Positions 42,101-51,741 are shown, counted from the stretch's first letter. The stretch is DNA of 64,000 nt from Tritrichomonas musculus (GCA_039105265.1 JAPFFF010000008.1:4402001-4466000), one strand, 5' to 3'. Notes: generated by a model not told the origin, from the letters alone. Numbers and translations are program-made.

Positions 42101-45100
42101 ACAAGGACTCCAGCAATGCTGTTGAAGACGAAAAAAGAGAATCTAAGCCTTTGAAGAAAAGGTCGCACACTGCTTCGTCAGTCAAGCTTCAGCGCATCAT
42201 TGCAGACTCGAAGAATTCAAGCGAGTTGAAGCCAGTGTCAAAGGCATCAAGCTCACTGTCACCTTCCTTTGCTATGCAGACAAAGAACGATACAAAGCAG
42301 CAGATAAGTGCTGCTAAGTCACAGGAAAACACTGAGCAACTCACAATGACAGGCACTAATGATAGTAAAGCACAAATAACGAATCAAAATGCGCAGAATT
42401 CAGAAGTGAAAAATGATGAAAAGCAGATAAATAATGGAAAAGAAACAACAGGAAGCAGCACACAGACTCCTGGCCAAAATCAGCAAGCTAACACTGCAGC
42501 TAAAAAGCCGCCAAATAATCAAGCTACAACCACGCAACCACAAATTAACACAACAACCACAAAACCACCGATTAACACATCACCTGCAACAAATGCAAAG
42601 CCACAAGTGAATCCAGCCCTACCTTCACAGCCACAAAATAACACAACTACAAAGCCACCGACAAATCCAGCATCACAACAACAAACTAGCACAACTAATA
42701 CTGCAAATACAAAGCCACAAACAAATCCAGCATCACCATCACAGACACAAGCCAGCACAACTACAAATGTAAAACCGCAAACAAATCCAGCATCACAACA
42801 ACGAACTAGCACAACTAATACTGCAAATGCAAAGCCACAAACAAATCCAGCATCACAGACACAAGCCAACACAACTACAAATGTAAAACCGCAAACAAAT
42901 CCAATACCAAAACCACAAGCTAGCACAACAACAACAAATGCAGCCACAAAGCAACAAACAAATGCAAATGCACAATCACAGCCCAAAGTTAACACAGCAA
43001 CAACAAAGCCACAAACAAATCCAGCAGCAACACCACAAGCCAACACAACAAATACTACAGCTACAAAGACACAAGCAAATCCAGCACCAACAACTGTTAC
43101 TAACACACAAGCAGCAAAGCCACAAACAAATGCATCAGCAGTCAATAAGCCTCCTGCAAGCGTAGCGCAGACACTGAAGCCAGCAGCAAGTGCAGCACAG
43201 CAAGCAAGCCGGGCACCACAACAGTCCACCTCACAAGTGAAGCCGCCGCCTGCAGCAGCAAGTTCAAATGCAAAACCAGCAAACGCAGCATCACAGCCAG
43301 CTAGCCAGCTGACTACTGCTAAACCGGCAGCAAACATCCAGACTGCTGCAAAGCCTGCAGCAGCACCGCCAAGCACACAGACAAGCCAACCTTCTCCAGC
43401 AAAGCCAGCTGCAGCAACTACAACAGCGAATTCTCCAGCAAAGCCTGCAGCAGCACAAAGCACACAGACAAGCCAACCTTCTCCAGCAAAGCCAGCTGCA
43501 GCAACTACAACAGCGAATTCTCCAGCAAAGCCAGCTGCAGCAACTACAACAGCGAATTCTCCAGCAAAGCCAGCAGTAGCACAAAGCACACAGAAAAATC
43601 CAGCCTCTCCAGCAAAGCCTGCCACTCAGCCTATTGCAGCATCACCAATGAAGCCGCAGACGAGTGCTGCAGGTCAGACATCGCCCGCAAAGCCTCCTGC
43701 CAGCCAGACCACAGCGCCAACCGCCAAGCCAGCAGCACCGAGCAATCAAACTGCCTCACCTTCACCCGCAAAGCCGCAAGCAAGCACGCAGTCAAATCCC
43801 GCCTCTCCAGCAAAGCCAGCAGCCGGCCAAGCAGCATCTCAAGCCAGGCCTCAGACAGCTACGAGCACAACTGCAGCTACAAAACCTGCAGCCAATGCAC
43901 AAGCAAAGCCAGCACAGCAACAAGCGCAGGCAAAGACCCAGCCTTCACAAGCAGCGAGGCCGCAGACGTCTATAGCACAGCCAAAGCCTCAGCTGGTGCC
44001 TGCCAAGCCAGCAGCGAGCGCCTCCCACGCAAAGCTGCAAAACATGCAAGCAGCGTCTGCTGCAAAGCCAGCAATCAAGCCACAGACGAGCCACCCGTCA
44101 ATCACTGCAGCCCCAAAGATCCAGACAGATAATGCAACAGCAAGCAAGCCTGCAAATCCTGCGGCACCTGCCAAGACACAGAGCAGCCTAGCGCAGACAA
44201 AGCCCCAGAATAATCAAGCAGCAGCCAAGACGCAGCCAAATGCTGCGGCACCTGCCAAGACACAGAGCAGCCTAGCGCAGACAAAGCCTCAGAATAACCA
44301 AGCAGCTACAGCAGGCAAGACGCAGCCAAATGCTGCAGCAAAACCACAGAACACCGCAGCGCAGAACAACCAAGCAGCAGGCAAGACGCAGCCAGCAAAT
44401 GCACAGAAGCAGACAAGCGCACAGACAGCTGCCGCAACTCAGCAAGCAAATGCAAAGGCGGCAGTCAAGCCACAGAGCAGTTTTGCACAGACAAAGCCTG
44501 CACAATCAAATGCAGCAGCTGCAGCAAAACCGCAAACAAGCCTTGCTGCATCAAAGCCACAGGCAAACCAAACCGCCGCTGCAAACACAAATGCTGCCAA
44601 GCCACAAGCAAGCACAACAGCAGCTGCACGGCCACAAGGAAATGCACAAGCAAACACAGCTGTAAAGCCGCAGGCAAACACAAATACTGCAACAACGAAT
44701 CGACCGACAGCAACAAATGCACAGGCTGCCAAGCCGCAGACAAACACAGCAACTGCAGCTAAGTCACAGGCAAGTGCAAATACTGCAACCAAGCCGCAGC
44801 CAAACACAGCAACTGCAGCTAAGTCACAAGCAAGTGCAAATACTGCAACCAAGCCGCAGACAAACACAAATAATGCAACAACAAATCGACCGACAGCAAC
44901 AAATGCACAGGCAGCCAAGCCACAAGCAAGTGCAAATATCGCAGCCAAGCCTCAGACAAACACGAACACCGCAGCTAGACCACAGACAAGTGCACAGGCA
45001 GCCAAACCTCAGACAAACACAGCAACTGCAGCTAGATCACAGACAACAACGAATACGCAGGCAGCCAAGCCTCAGCCAAACACGAACACAGCAGCAAAGC

Positions 45101-45891
45101 CGCAAGCAAATCAAGCAGCAGTCAAGCCGCAGAGCAGCATTGCACAGACGAAGCCAGCTGCAAATGCAGCAGCAAAGCCGCAAAGCAGCCTCGTGCAGAC
45201 AAAGCCGCAGGCAGGCACGCAAGGGCAGCCAGCAGCAGCCACAAAGCAGCCAAACACAGCGGCAAAGCCACAGCCAAACCAGGTAGCCCCAAAGCCAGCC
45301 AACCACGCGCAAATTAAGACTCAGGGCAGCTTTTCAGGCAAGCCGCAGCCAAACACAGGAAGGCGGCAGTCCACTCCAGTCGCATCCAAGCTGCAGGAAA
45401 GCATCGCACCGAGGGCGCAGAACGGCACAGCAAGACAGCAGAACGGGCAACCAACAGCAGCACAGCCAAACGCAGCAGCAGCCAGGCCGCAGGCAAAGAA
45501 TCCTCCACCCAGCCAACCTGCAGCCGGCACGCAGCCAAAGGCGCAGGCCCAGCAAGCTGCTGCATCGAAGCCGGGCAACACGACAGCAGCGCCGAGGCAG
45601 CAGCCGAGCCAGGCCAGGCCAAACGCGCAGGCAGGACCGGCGGGCAAGGCCGCAGCTGGCAGCCAAGAAAGGAAGCCAATTTTCACTTCACTTCCTCTTA
45701 ATAAAAACAATTCAAATAAACCGCCAGCAACGTCTTCTAATAACGCGGCTGCTCCCTCAAATGCTCAAGCGAAAAGGAGGGTCTCGACTCCTGCAACAAG
45801 ACCTATTCAAAAAGTTGCAGCCACGAATCAAAATCAAAATTCTGCTGCAAAACCTCCAGGAAATCTTCAACAGGCCAAAGCAAAGCAATGA
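39148..45891 (+). CDS. Giant RhoGEF: DH-PH-Kelch plus Ala/Pro/Gln tail
   Basis: The 2247-aa product has, in order: an N-terminal region with two ubiquitin-like or PB1-like segments (1-170, uncertain); a DH domain at about 184-362 including the conserved 'LLVTPVQRIPRYPLLLKELL'; a PH-like domain at about 375-480 ('SLYLFNDLLLIQT'); Kelch repeats at about 490-835 ('DLYLFGGRRKDD', 'SLVVFGGHDNEN', 'QLWIYGGKSTG', 'ALYVIGGRNMQ'), enough for a propeller; a charged linker; and a tail of about 1150 residues of A, K, P, Q, T, N, S. DH-PH proteins activate Rho/Rac GTPases on membranes. The Kelch part would dock partners such as actin. Domain calls are strong, but the N-terminus and tail role are unknown. 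The start is the first ATG of the frame. Confidence 0.9.
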   Translation: MEAYNFVVIVLPDLKPKCVVYSKEIGLNIKKLFETINDDKITKGNDLYLVTPSLMEKIDPDINIQFSDEFVTNFPQYRIQFYPKNYPQYILRFQPALKEKKAITIHKWNVGIEKESNVQLSDILNAFSKTFFVETDDLEFVFDKPPINIDAPILSQIENIKKQEIKLVFSVTDREFNHAKKRVDVLKEIEESEERYVNDLVRITENFTKEFFQSYHIDPDVYRRTFKSVAEILPLHATFLKSLKKIGSALETSIGPLFLEFIPFFKVAAPHVSNFSSVIEEITDILQINRPFEKAVFQICRTVFGGNTVESLLVTPVQRIPRYPLLLKELLKCMPDCHWDKDYIQLAHNNLTKLNQEIDQKTSEQKSANKMAQLQKKLGRSYNVLASGRSIISTLDIEESSLYLFNDLLLIQTKQDETYKFKEFPLITTKVLKGNSLSNFTFSTKKNVFKCPITDESRTFVDTFSETKRDFLLKKCTFDGSLRWTSKPFKGPPELRSAAIASILFDLYLFGGRRKDDNSVSNELWWFHEDTWELVEVTNAPRPRYDCSMNVYGTSLVVFGGHDNENQVFDDLLIFDIPTANWTVIDSKSDMKPTPRFAHASAFLGSQLWIYGGKSTGIYFNDLYCYDFQYNDWWKIETSKTPEPRAWATAFWIPEKIIKRRRSKSYIPNNQEEEEEDDNNNYECDANFAIFGGVYKSATYRTIWVFDYDHVDWVEVETQGDQPTARYSHVSAQFNNALYVIGGRNMQDSSLDPYRLDMTTQPFTWSVLPQSDEPNSFDNGMCCVVDDFGLALYSTTLYFIKLKPDFVSVHPIQPKDDDEIVKNKFEGTRLSSPIYNIESKTVSTFIDKPKSITFDFSSSFDEKSIDSIMKLVDGQGPKWKEEAVLKTIDNFQDKSFFIEEEEPKLPFENSDAVYSQQVASGRIRSSTLNPFSDKKKYKNSDNSSQLKKNKIPLDRASFNPNEHDKDGPLKKTIPQSSSAEFQHYNKDSSNAVEDEKRESKPLKKRSHTASSVKLQRIIADSKNSSELKPVSKASSSLSPSFAMQTKNDTKQQISAAKSQENTEQLTMTGTNDSKAQITNQNAQNSEVKNDEKQINNGKETTGSSTQTPGQNQQANTAAKKPPNNQATTTQPQINTTTTKPPINTSPATNAKPQVNPALPSQPQNNTTTKPPTNPASQQQTSTTNTANTKPQTNPASPSQTQASTTTNVKPQTNPASQQRTSTTNTANAKPQTNPASQTQANTTTNVKPQTNPIPKPQASTTTTNAATKQQTNANAQSQPKVNTATTKPQTNPAATPQANTTNTTATKTQANPAPTTVTNTQAAKPQTNASAVNKPPASVAQTLKPAASAAQQASRAPQQSTSQVKPPPAAASSNAKPANAASQPASQLTTAKPAANIQTAAKPAAAPPSTQTSQPSPAKPAAATTTANSPAKPAAAQSTQTSQPSPAKPAAATTTANSPAKPAAATTTANSPAKPAVAQSTQKNPASPAKPATQPIAASPMKPQTSAAGQTSPAKPPASQTTAPTAKPAAPSNQTASPSPAKPQASTQSNPASPAKPAAGQAASQARPQTATSTTAATKPAANAQAKPAQQQAQAKTQPSQAARPQTSIAQPKPQLVPAKPAASASHAKLQNMQAASAAKPAIKPQTSHPSITAAPKIQTDNATASKPANPAAPAKTQSSLAQTKPQNNQAAAKTQPNAAAPAKTQSSLAQTKPQNNQAATAGKTQPNAAAKPQNTAAQNNQAAGKTQPANAQKQTSAQTAAATQQANAKAAVKPQSSFAQTKPAQSNAAAAAKPQTSLAASKPQANQTAAANTNAAKPQASTTAAARPQGNAQANTAVKPQANTNTATTNRPTATNAQAAKPQTNTATAAKSQASANTATKPQPNTATAAKSQASANTATKPQTNTNNATTNRPTATNAQAAKPQASANIAAKPQTNTNTAARPQTSAQAAKPQTNTATAARSQTTTNTQAAKPQPNTNTAAKPQANQAAVKPQSSIAQTKPAANAAAKPQSSLVQTKPQAGTQGQPAAATKQPNTAAKPQPNQVAPKPANHAQIKTQGSFSGKPQPNTGRRQSTPVASKLQESIAPRAQNGTARQQNGQPTAAQPNAAAARPQAKNPPPSQPAAGTQPKAQAQQAAASKPGNTTAAPRQQPSQARPNAQAGPAGKAAAGSQERKPIFTSLPLNKNNSNKPPATSSNNAAAPSNAQAKRRVSTPATRPIQKVAATNQNQNSAAKPPGNLQQAKAKQ
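42440..45660. repeat. Coding low-complexity repeats (AKPQ(T/A)N-type)
   Basis: The DNA encodes hundreds of short variants such as AKPQTN, TKPQANTA, PAKPAA and KTQSSLAQTKPQNNQ, some in near-identical blocks of 60-100 bp (for example 43381-43440 vs 43459-43520; 44167-44228 vs 44251-44313). GC content rises markedly toward the 3' end compared with neighbouring genes. Several antisense and shifted frames stay open as a by-product. Confidence 0.85.
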
Positions 45892-46606
45892 GCTCCGAAA
45901 AATAATGTCAGACTTAATGAAAAAAATAAGATAATCATAACTTGTAGTGCACTTACTAGGAATCCGAATGATATCCTTGAAGATATCATCAAAAAAAAGT
46001 TTTATTATTTGTTACTATTAGTTGTTTCATTTCTGAGATTAAGATCACTTTTATTATTTTATTATTTTATTTATATATTTTTGTGTTAATTATATATAAA
46101 TTAAAAAAAACTCCCACTCAATCCAAAAATTACCTTTTTTTATTCTTTTAGTCTTTTTTGCATAGAGATGTAGAAAGATATTCCACTGATTTGATCAAAT
46201 CGTTTGTGCCAATGATTAAATAATTATTTTAAGTAATATGAATACATTCTTAATGCATTTAGAAATCAAATATGGAGCAAATAACATATTTTAATTAAAA
46301 CAAAACTGTGATGTTTAAAAAATATTTACAAGAATAACTAAAAAAAATCCAAATTCTAACTTCCAAAGCAAATGAAGGCAAAGAAGTTAAGCAAATTTAA
46401 TTAATTTATCTATAGCATTGAAGGAAAATCGACTAATTCACGCATAATTCTATATAATTTTTAAAGAATCTGGAAAAAAAGAGTTATTATCTCAATTAGA
46501 ATTCGCCTTAACCGTTTTTATTCAACATTGAATCCACATTGAAAATATAATTAAATTTCAATAAAAGATGTCATTGAATTAAATTGAAAAATTCATTCAA
46601 TTTATA
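45892..46606. other. Intergenic, no gene
   Basis: 715 bp between the DH-Kelch stop and the Rab-like gene. AT-rich, with nothing but the Rab initiator at its right edge. Confidence 0.5.
46593..46600 (+). promoter_or_regulatory. Initiator of the Rab-like gene
   Basis: TCATTCAA with its A at 46595, 12 nt before the ATG, fits the trichomonad initiator TCA(+1)YWY. Confidence 0.5.
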
Positions 46607-47296
46607 ATGAAAGGTTACAAGGCTATTGAAGCAAAAGTGTGCATTGTTGGTGAGACAGCAGTCGGAAAAACATGTATTATACACAGGACAATTGACGGCA
46701 ATTTTATTGGAACTACACAACCAACAATTTCTGGAGTTCATGATTACCATTATGACAAAGATGGCAATAAAATTGATTTTAAAATTTGGGATACAGCAGG
46801 TCAAGATACATATCGATCACTTGTTCCATTTTATTGGCAAAAAGCTCATGTTATTATTGTCGTTTTTGATGTTACTAATAAAGAATCATACGATGCTCTT
46901 CAAGAATGGCACCGATTTATTCCAGAACCTATCAAAAATACTGCTCTTCTAGTCCTTGTCGGTAATAAGAAAGATTTAAGCGATTCAAGAGTTGTCGATA
47001 CTGTAAAGGCCGAAGACACTGCATCACAGCTCGATTATGCTAGGTACTTTGAAGTTTCTGCTAAAAGTGGTGAAGGCATCTCTGATCTTTGGGATTTCAT
47101 AGCTACTTCTCCAGAAATTGGTGATATTTCACCTGATGATGAGCTTGCTCCTCTTCCTCCAGAAGGAACAGATTATAATAATGGTGAAGATACTAACACA
47201 GATACCAACAATGATAATACCCAAAATCAAGGAGTCATATCAACCGTATTAGGATATGTCTCAAGCGCTGTTAATTATTTCAAAAGCTTCTTCTGA
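46607..47296 (+). CDS. Rab-like small GTPase lacking C-terminal cysteine
   Basis: The 229-aa product has all GTPase motifs: P-loop GETAVGKT (16-23), switch-I threonine region 'TTQPTISGVHDY', DTAGQ (62-66), NKKD (119-122) and SAKSG (about 150-154). The fold and switch II 'DTAGQDTYRSLVPFYWQKA' are Rab-type, so a role in vesicle targeting is likely. The C-terminus is odd. After an acidic N/D/T-rich linker it ends in the amphipathic stretch 'VISTVLGYVSSAVNYFKSFF', with no CC, CXC or CAAX box. It may bind membranes through that helix instead of prenyl groups, or act in solution. Alternative: a Rab-like/Ras-like protein specific to trichomonads. Confidence 0.9.
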   Translation: MKGYKAIEAKVCIVGETAVGKTCIIHRTIDGNFIGTTQPTISGVHDYHYDKDGNKIDFKIWDTAGQDTYRSLVPFYWQKAHVIIVVFDVTNKESYDALQEWHRFIPEPIKNTALLVLVGNKKDLSDSRVVDTVKAEDTASQLDYARYFEVSAKSGEGISDLWDFIATSPEIGDISPDDELAPLPPEGTDYNNGEDTNTDTNNDNTQNQGVISTVLGYVSSAVNYFKSFF

Positions 47297-47422
47297 TAAG
47301 CCATATTTTTGCATTTAAATCATTCTAATTAAATAATTCTAACGCATTCTTCATTTTTTTTTTTTTTTTACCTAGATAATATTGAATTAAAAAAGATTAC
47401 AAAGATTCAAAGAATTAATATT

Positions 47423-48871
47423 TTATTGAGATAAGGCATGCCTGATTGGACACAATTTATCAAGTCGTTTTTCAATTGATTTTAATTCTTTATCAGAATC
47501 TTTAACAACAGCAGAAGAAAGACCCCAGGTATCGACAACTTCATCGAATACTTTGAATCTCTTTTCGGGATTTTTTCTGATAAAGTTATCGAATCGCATG
47601 AAATCTTGTACCATTTTCGCAGATAACATTGATTTCATATCTTGCGTCTCTGTAATTGATCTCTGGATTTCATTTCTGATTGTTTGCGTATTCTTTTTAG
47701 ATCTGACGAAGTTTCTCTTGAATGAATTAAATGGATCAGATATATCTTTAATTATACTTTCGCGTCTTTCATTTCCTAGTTCGAGTACATCATCAAGCTT
47801 GAGTTTAATAAAATCGTTGAAGTCACTGAACTGTTGATTAAGCTCGTTTTGTATACCTTTAAGAATTTTATCATATGTTTTTCTACATTCATTTATGCGT
47901 ATCTTTTGCCGATCAAGCTCTTCTCTAATCTGTGCTGTTTCATTTCTGTAAATTTGAGTCTGTTCTTCATGCTTTCTGACCTTCTCTTCTAGATTCTGTT
48001 TGATTATTATTATCTGTTTTTGTTGTTCGTTTATAATTTCTCTATAATGATTCATTCTATTATTAAAAAGTTCATTCGCTTCTTCTTTAGCCTTCTTCCT
48101 ACCATTTTTCATTTCTTCCTGAAGAGAATTACTATCCTCTATTAGACGTTCATCTAGGAGATTTCGTTGTTTTTCAGCACGATTTCGAAGTGCAGTAAGT
48201 TGCAACGCAATGAAATATCCGATATTTGCATCATGAACTTCTTGTGTTCCAAATATCTCATTGTCTTGATCTTGCTGCAACTTCTCAAAGTCAAGACTTA
48301 GTAATAGCGGTACAGCTGTGAAAGGTTGTTCGTTTATCATTTTTAAAACAAATTCTAAGTATAACTGAGCGTCGATTTCTTCATAATTTGCATAATGAAC
48401 AATTTGGCATAAATTATCAACATTAACTTGGAAAAGACGATCATCAGTAAGACATTTATTGAAAACTTTTGCAACTCTGATGAAATCTTCTTCAGTTTCT
48501 TGATGTGCTTCTTGGCGTTCTAAAAGATCACCAAGAGGATCTTCAAAAACAAGTGGTGGTTCTTGCCTTTCAATTCTTCTTTCTTTTATATAACTTTTTA
48601 CAACTTTATTTAATCTTGGTATTTTCCATTCGTGAGAAAGATCGAGAAGTTCATATGCTATTGCCGGTGTAAGCTGGAATTTTTCGTAGGTGCATGCTGC
48701 TACAAAAGCAGTTGTACCTTCCTCTGAAATTTGTGGAAATACTTTTGCTTGATATTGATTTTCTTTTATTAATTCTGCTGCCTTTTGCGAGACTTTGGCG
48801 AATAAGTTGCTGTCAAATTGATAAGGCTGTTTATTAATTAAAAGGGTGAAAATTGGCGTTGATTCTGTCAC
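47423..48871 (-). CDS. BTB-like coiled-coil protein, apparent GTG start
   Basis: The 482-residue product begins (M/V)TESTPIFTLLINKQPYQFD. It has a degenerate BTB/POZ-like domain at about 1-110 ('FSLLI..' strand, 'AVFPQISEEGTTAFVAACTY', 'LTPAIAYELLDLSHEWKIPRL'), a helical BACK-like middle and a long coiled coil at about 220-420. This architecture belongs to a large trichomonad family whose adaptors are mostly uncharacterised. The odd point is the start. The homology-like N-terminus begins at a GTG codon (48871-48869), upstream codons in the frame contain no ATG, and the next internal Met lies far inside. A changed start codon, a sequence error or non-AUG initiation are the options. The stop overlaps TAAA. 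Confidence 0.8.
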   Translation of the reverse strand: MTESTPIFTLLINKQPYQFDSNLFAKVSQKAAELIKENQYQAKVFPQISEEGTTAFVAACTYEKFQLTPAIAYELLDLSHEWKIPRLNKVVKSYIKERRIERQEPPLVFEDPLGDLLERQEAHQETEEDFIRVAKVFNKCLTDDRLFQVNVDNLCQIVHYANYEEIDAQLYLEFVLKMINEQPFTAVPLLLSLDFEKLQQDQDNEIFGTQEVHDANIGYFIALQLTALRNRAEKQRNLLDERLIEDSNSLQEEMKNGRKKAKEEANELFNNRMNHYREIINEQQKQIIIIKQNLEEKVRKHEEQTQIYRNETAQIREELDRQKIRINECRKTYDKILKGIQNELNQQFSDFNDFIKLKLDDVLELGNERRESIIKDISDPFNSFKRNFVRSKKNTQTIRNEIQRSITETQDMKSMLSAKMVQDFMRFDNFIRKNPEKRFKVFDEVVDTWGLSSAVVKDSDKELKSIEKRLDKLCPIRHALSQ

Positions 48872-49766
48872 GATGAAGGATTTAATATTAAAAAAAAAAA
48901 ATCTTCTCTGTTATATTAACAGATGAATATTTCGAATACTAATCAATACAAATCAATAATAAAATAAAATTATATTTATTTATTAAATAAAATATTTTAT
49001 TTTTATTTTATTCAAGAAATTATAGGGTTATTATTGATATAATAACATTTAATAAAAATTTTATTTTCAATGGTATTTCAGAAATTTGAATTTTAACGGA
49101 CATCTTTGATGTTAATTTTTAAAACTGTTAAAGGAGATAAATAATTTTTTTTTGATATTATAAATCAAATATTCTTAATTTTTAAATAGTATTTGATAAT
49201 TTAATGATAGTTTTATTAGAATTTTTTATTTTTCTGATGAGAAAAACTTATTTTAAAATTAAATATTTTTTAATTATGAGAAATTAACGTCTTTTAAATA
49301 AAAAATAAATTTTTCTCGTCTTAAATTTATTGATTTTTATTGAATTTAAAAAAACTTATTTTTATTATTAATATTTATAATATTTTTTGATTTATACTTT
49401 ATAGAAATACTTATTTATGGCAATCCAATTTGCATGACAAAATACGATTTTTTCCTTAAATAATTAATTAAATCATTATATTTTAGTTTAATAAAGAGTA
49501 TAATCTTATTTTAAAAATTATTCCAAAATATATTCCTTGTTTTTTATTATTCAATCATTTTTCATGATGATTACAATATTTTTGGTTTTTATTTGACCTT
49601 CAACTAAATATTTTTTATCATATCAAGCTTTAAACATTAAAGAATATATTTAATTTAGCATATTAATAATAATTAATGCAAAAAATTGAATTTTAAATTT
49701 TTGCTTAACAAAAAGTGACACATGCGTTCCTTAATTTTATTAATTGGGCTAAGGCTTATTATTTAA
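48872..49766. other. Divergent intergenic region, no gene
   Basis: About 0.9 kb of AT-rich DNA between divergent genes. No frame, repeat or RNA is supported. Confidence 0.5.
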
Positions 49767-51659
49767 ATGATTAATATTAAAAAATTCTCCATCAAAACAA
49801 CAATATATGAATCAGAATCATTTTCTCTCTATCAGATCGTCGACGAAACAAATGATAATAAAACATATATATCGAAAGTTATAAAACGCCAAATTACTGA
49901 TCAAGACAGGCTAATCAAAGAAATTGAATTTTTTTTATCCCTTAATCATCCATCATTTTTAACATTTTTTGGCTTTTCACCTACTGATTTTGAGAACAAT
50001 CCCTATTTAACAATTATATGCGAAGATTTATCATACATACCGTATAAGAAACTTAGTGAATCCGATGAATATACTGATGAAATGAAGAGTAGATTATTTT
50101 TGGTCTGTATATCGCTCTTTAATTATTTTAAAATTCGTCATTCATTACTATTAACTTTTTCTATGAACGAATTTTTTTTTAATCCGCATCAAAATTTTTT
50201 TCCACATGTCATTTTTTTATCCTTTGAATTTTGTCCAACATCAAAAATAGAAAATTGTGAGAAAAAATTTGAAGACATTTTGAAACAAGAACTCAAATTG
50301 AATGAAGTCAAAGAAATAAAAGACGATGCATTCAAAAAGTCAATCTATTTATTTTTGAATGAAGAAGACCAAAGAGACATTCAATCAGCAATTGATGGCA
50401 ATATTGAAAAGTGCCTCCAGATAGGCAAGAACTTTTTGAATGGCGAAAATAACTTCCCAAAAAATGAAGACGAAGCCATTCAATTTTTGAAGTGGGTAGC
50501 AGACGCAGGCAACACCGAGGCACAAGTGTTGCTGATGTCACTCCTCAGCGATGATCCAAGCATGCAAAAGGAGGCATTCAAATATTGTATGCTTGCCTCA
50601 AAAAGTGGTGATTTTGGCGCCATTTCTAATCTGGGAGTCTTCCTGCTCGAAGGGAAGCAAATCAAGCAAAATTTGGAGTCTGCCGCAGACTGCTTCAAAG
50701 TCGCTGCCGAGCACGGCGTCATTCAGGCGATCATGAACTACGCGTACTGCCTTTCAGCAGGCGTTGGTGTTGAAAAGGACGATCAAAAAGCATTGAAATT
50801 TTGGAAAAATGCGGCCGATAGAGGAGTGGTGCAGGCGATGCTGAATTATGCTGAAAAAACAGATGATAGAGAGGAGACCGTTAAGTATTATGTAAAGGCA
50901 GGTGAACTGGGATGTAGTGAAGCGTTTGACAGGTTAGGTGATGTGACAAAAAATGTCGAATATTACAAAAAAGCGGCTGATCTAGGGAACGTTAAATCTG
51001 CAACAAAATATGCCTATTATAAGGCAAAAAATGATGAAAAAGAAGAAGCGTTGAAGTACTTCGAGATTGCAGCCAAAAATAACGACTCAACGGCCATTTA
51101 TAACTATCAAATTCTACTTTTTGAATTGAACAAAGTCAACCAAATATCGCTTGAAAAAGTGGTTGAATACTATCGTAAATCTATTGAAAAAGGCGACATT
51201 CAATCGATGCTGAATTTGGCTGAACTTTTTGAGGAAGGAAATGAATTTGTGAAGAAAGACGTTAACGAAGCTTTCAAATTATTTCAATTGGCTTCTGACT
51301 CTGGAAATTCTGAAGGCTCATTGAATTGTGGCCGAATTCTTGAGGAATACAAAAGCGACTTCATCGGAGCGATCTCCTTCTACAAGCTCGCGATGGAGAG
51401 AGAAAACGCCGACGCGTTTGTCTGCCTCGCGAGATGCCTCGACAAAATCGGAGGCGACTCGGGAGTGATCGTCGACCTGCTCGAGAAGGCGGTTGAGTAC
51501 GAGGACGCGGAAGGGATGTTCATGCTTGGCATGCTGCGCGCTGAAGGGAAGCACGTCGACAAGAACATAGACGAAGCAAAGAGGCTGCTCGCGCTTGCTG
51601 ACGAAAATGGATATGAAACTGACTCGCCGAGCATTCAAGAGATCATTGAAAATTTGTAA
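49767..51659 (+). CDS. Pseudokinase with C-terminal Sel1 repeats
   Basis: The 630-aa product has two parts. Residues 1-165 look like a shrunken protein kinase: a K in 'YISKVIKR' at the place of the ATP-binding lysine, an alphaC-like 'DRLIKEIEFFLSLNHPSFLTFFGF', and a hinge-like 'YLTIICEDLSYIPYKKL'. There is no glycine loop, HRD or DFG motif, so catalysis is unlikely. From about 210 on there are some ten Sel1 (TPR-like) repeats, for example 'EAIQFLKWVADAGNTEAQVLL', 'SAADCFKVAAEHGVIQAIMNYA' and 'DEAKRLLALADENG'. Sel1 repeats form protein-docking solenoids. Many trichomonad kinases carry such repeats, so this is probably a kinase-derived scaffold. GC content rises at the 3' end (51360-51600). Confidence 0.88.
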   Translation: MINIKKFSIKTTIYESESFSLYQIVDETNDNKTYISKVIKRQITDQDRLIKEIEFFLSLNHPSFLTFFGFSPTDFENNPYLTIICEDLSYIPYKKLSESDEYTDEMKSRLFLVCISLFNYFKIRHSLLLTFSMNEFFFNPHQNFFPHVIFLSFEFCPTSKIENCEKKFEDILKQELKLNEVKEIKDDAFKKSIYLFLNEEDQRDIQSAIDGNIEKCLQIGKNFLNGENNFPKNEDEAIQFLKWVADAGNTEAQVLLMSLLSDDPSMQKEAFKYCMLASKSGDFGAISNLGVFLLEGKQIKQNLESAADCFKVAAEHGVIQAIMNYAYCLSAGVGVEKDDQKALKFWKNAADRGVVQAMLNYAEKTDDREETVKYYVKAGELGCSEAFDRLGDVTKNVEYYKKAADLGNVKSATKYAYYKAKNDEKEEALKYFEIAAKNNDSTAIYNYQILLFELNKVNQISLEKVVEYYRKSIEKGDIQSMLNLAELFEEGNEFVKKDVNEAFKLFQLASDSGNSEGSLNCGRILEEYKSDFIGAISFYKLAMERENADAFVCLARCLDKIGGDSGVIVDLLEKAVEYEDAEGMFMLGMLRAEGKHVDKNIDEAKRLLALADENGYETDSPSIQEIIENL

Positions 51660-51741
51660 GTAAATAAATAAATAAATAAATAAAAGATCATTTAGATTAA
51701 CGTTGTTATTGTAGTCAAGTCAAAAATGCATTTGAAATTAA

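Noticed and set aside
42519-43625. Long minus-strand open frame of 368 codons (and several more to 45710)
   Set aside because: It is the mirror of the Ala/Pro/Gln/Thr repeats of the DH-Kelch gene. Cys/Val/Phe/Gly monotony and lack of any domain mark it as a by-product of codon repetition.
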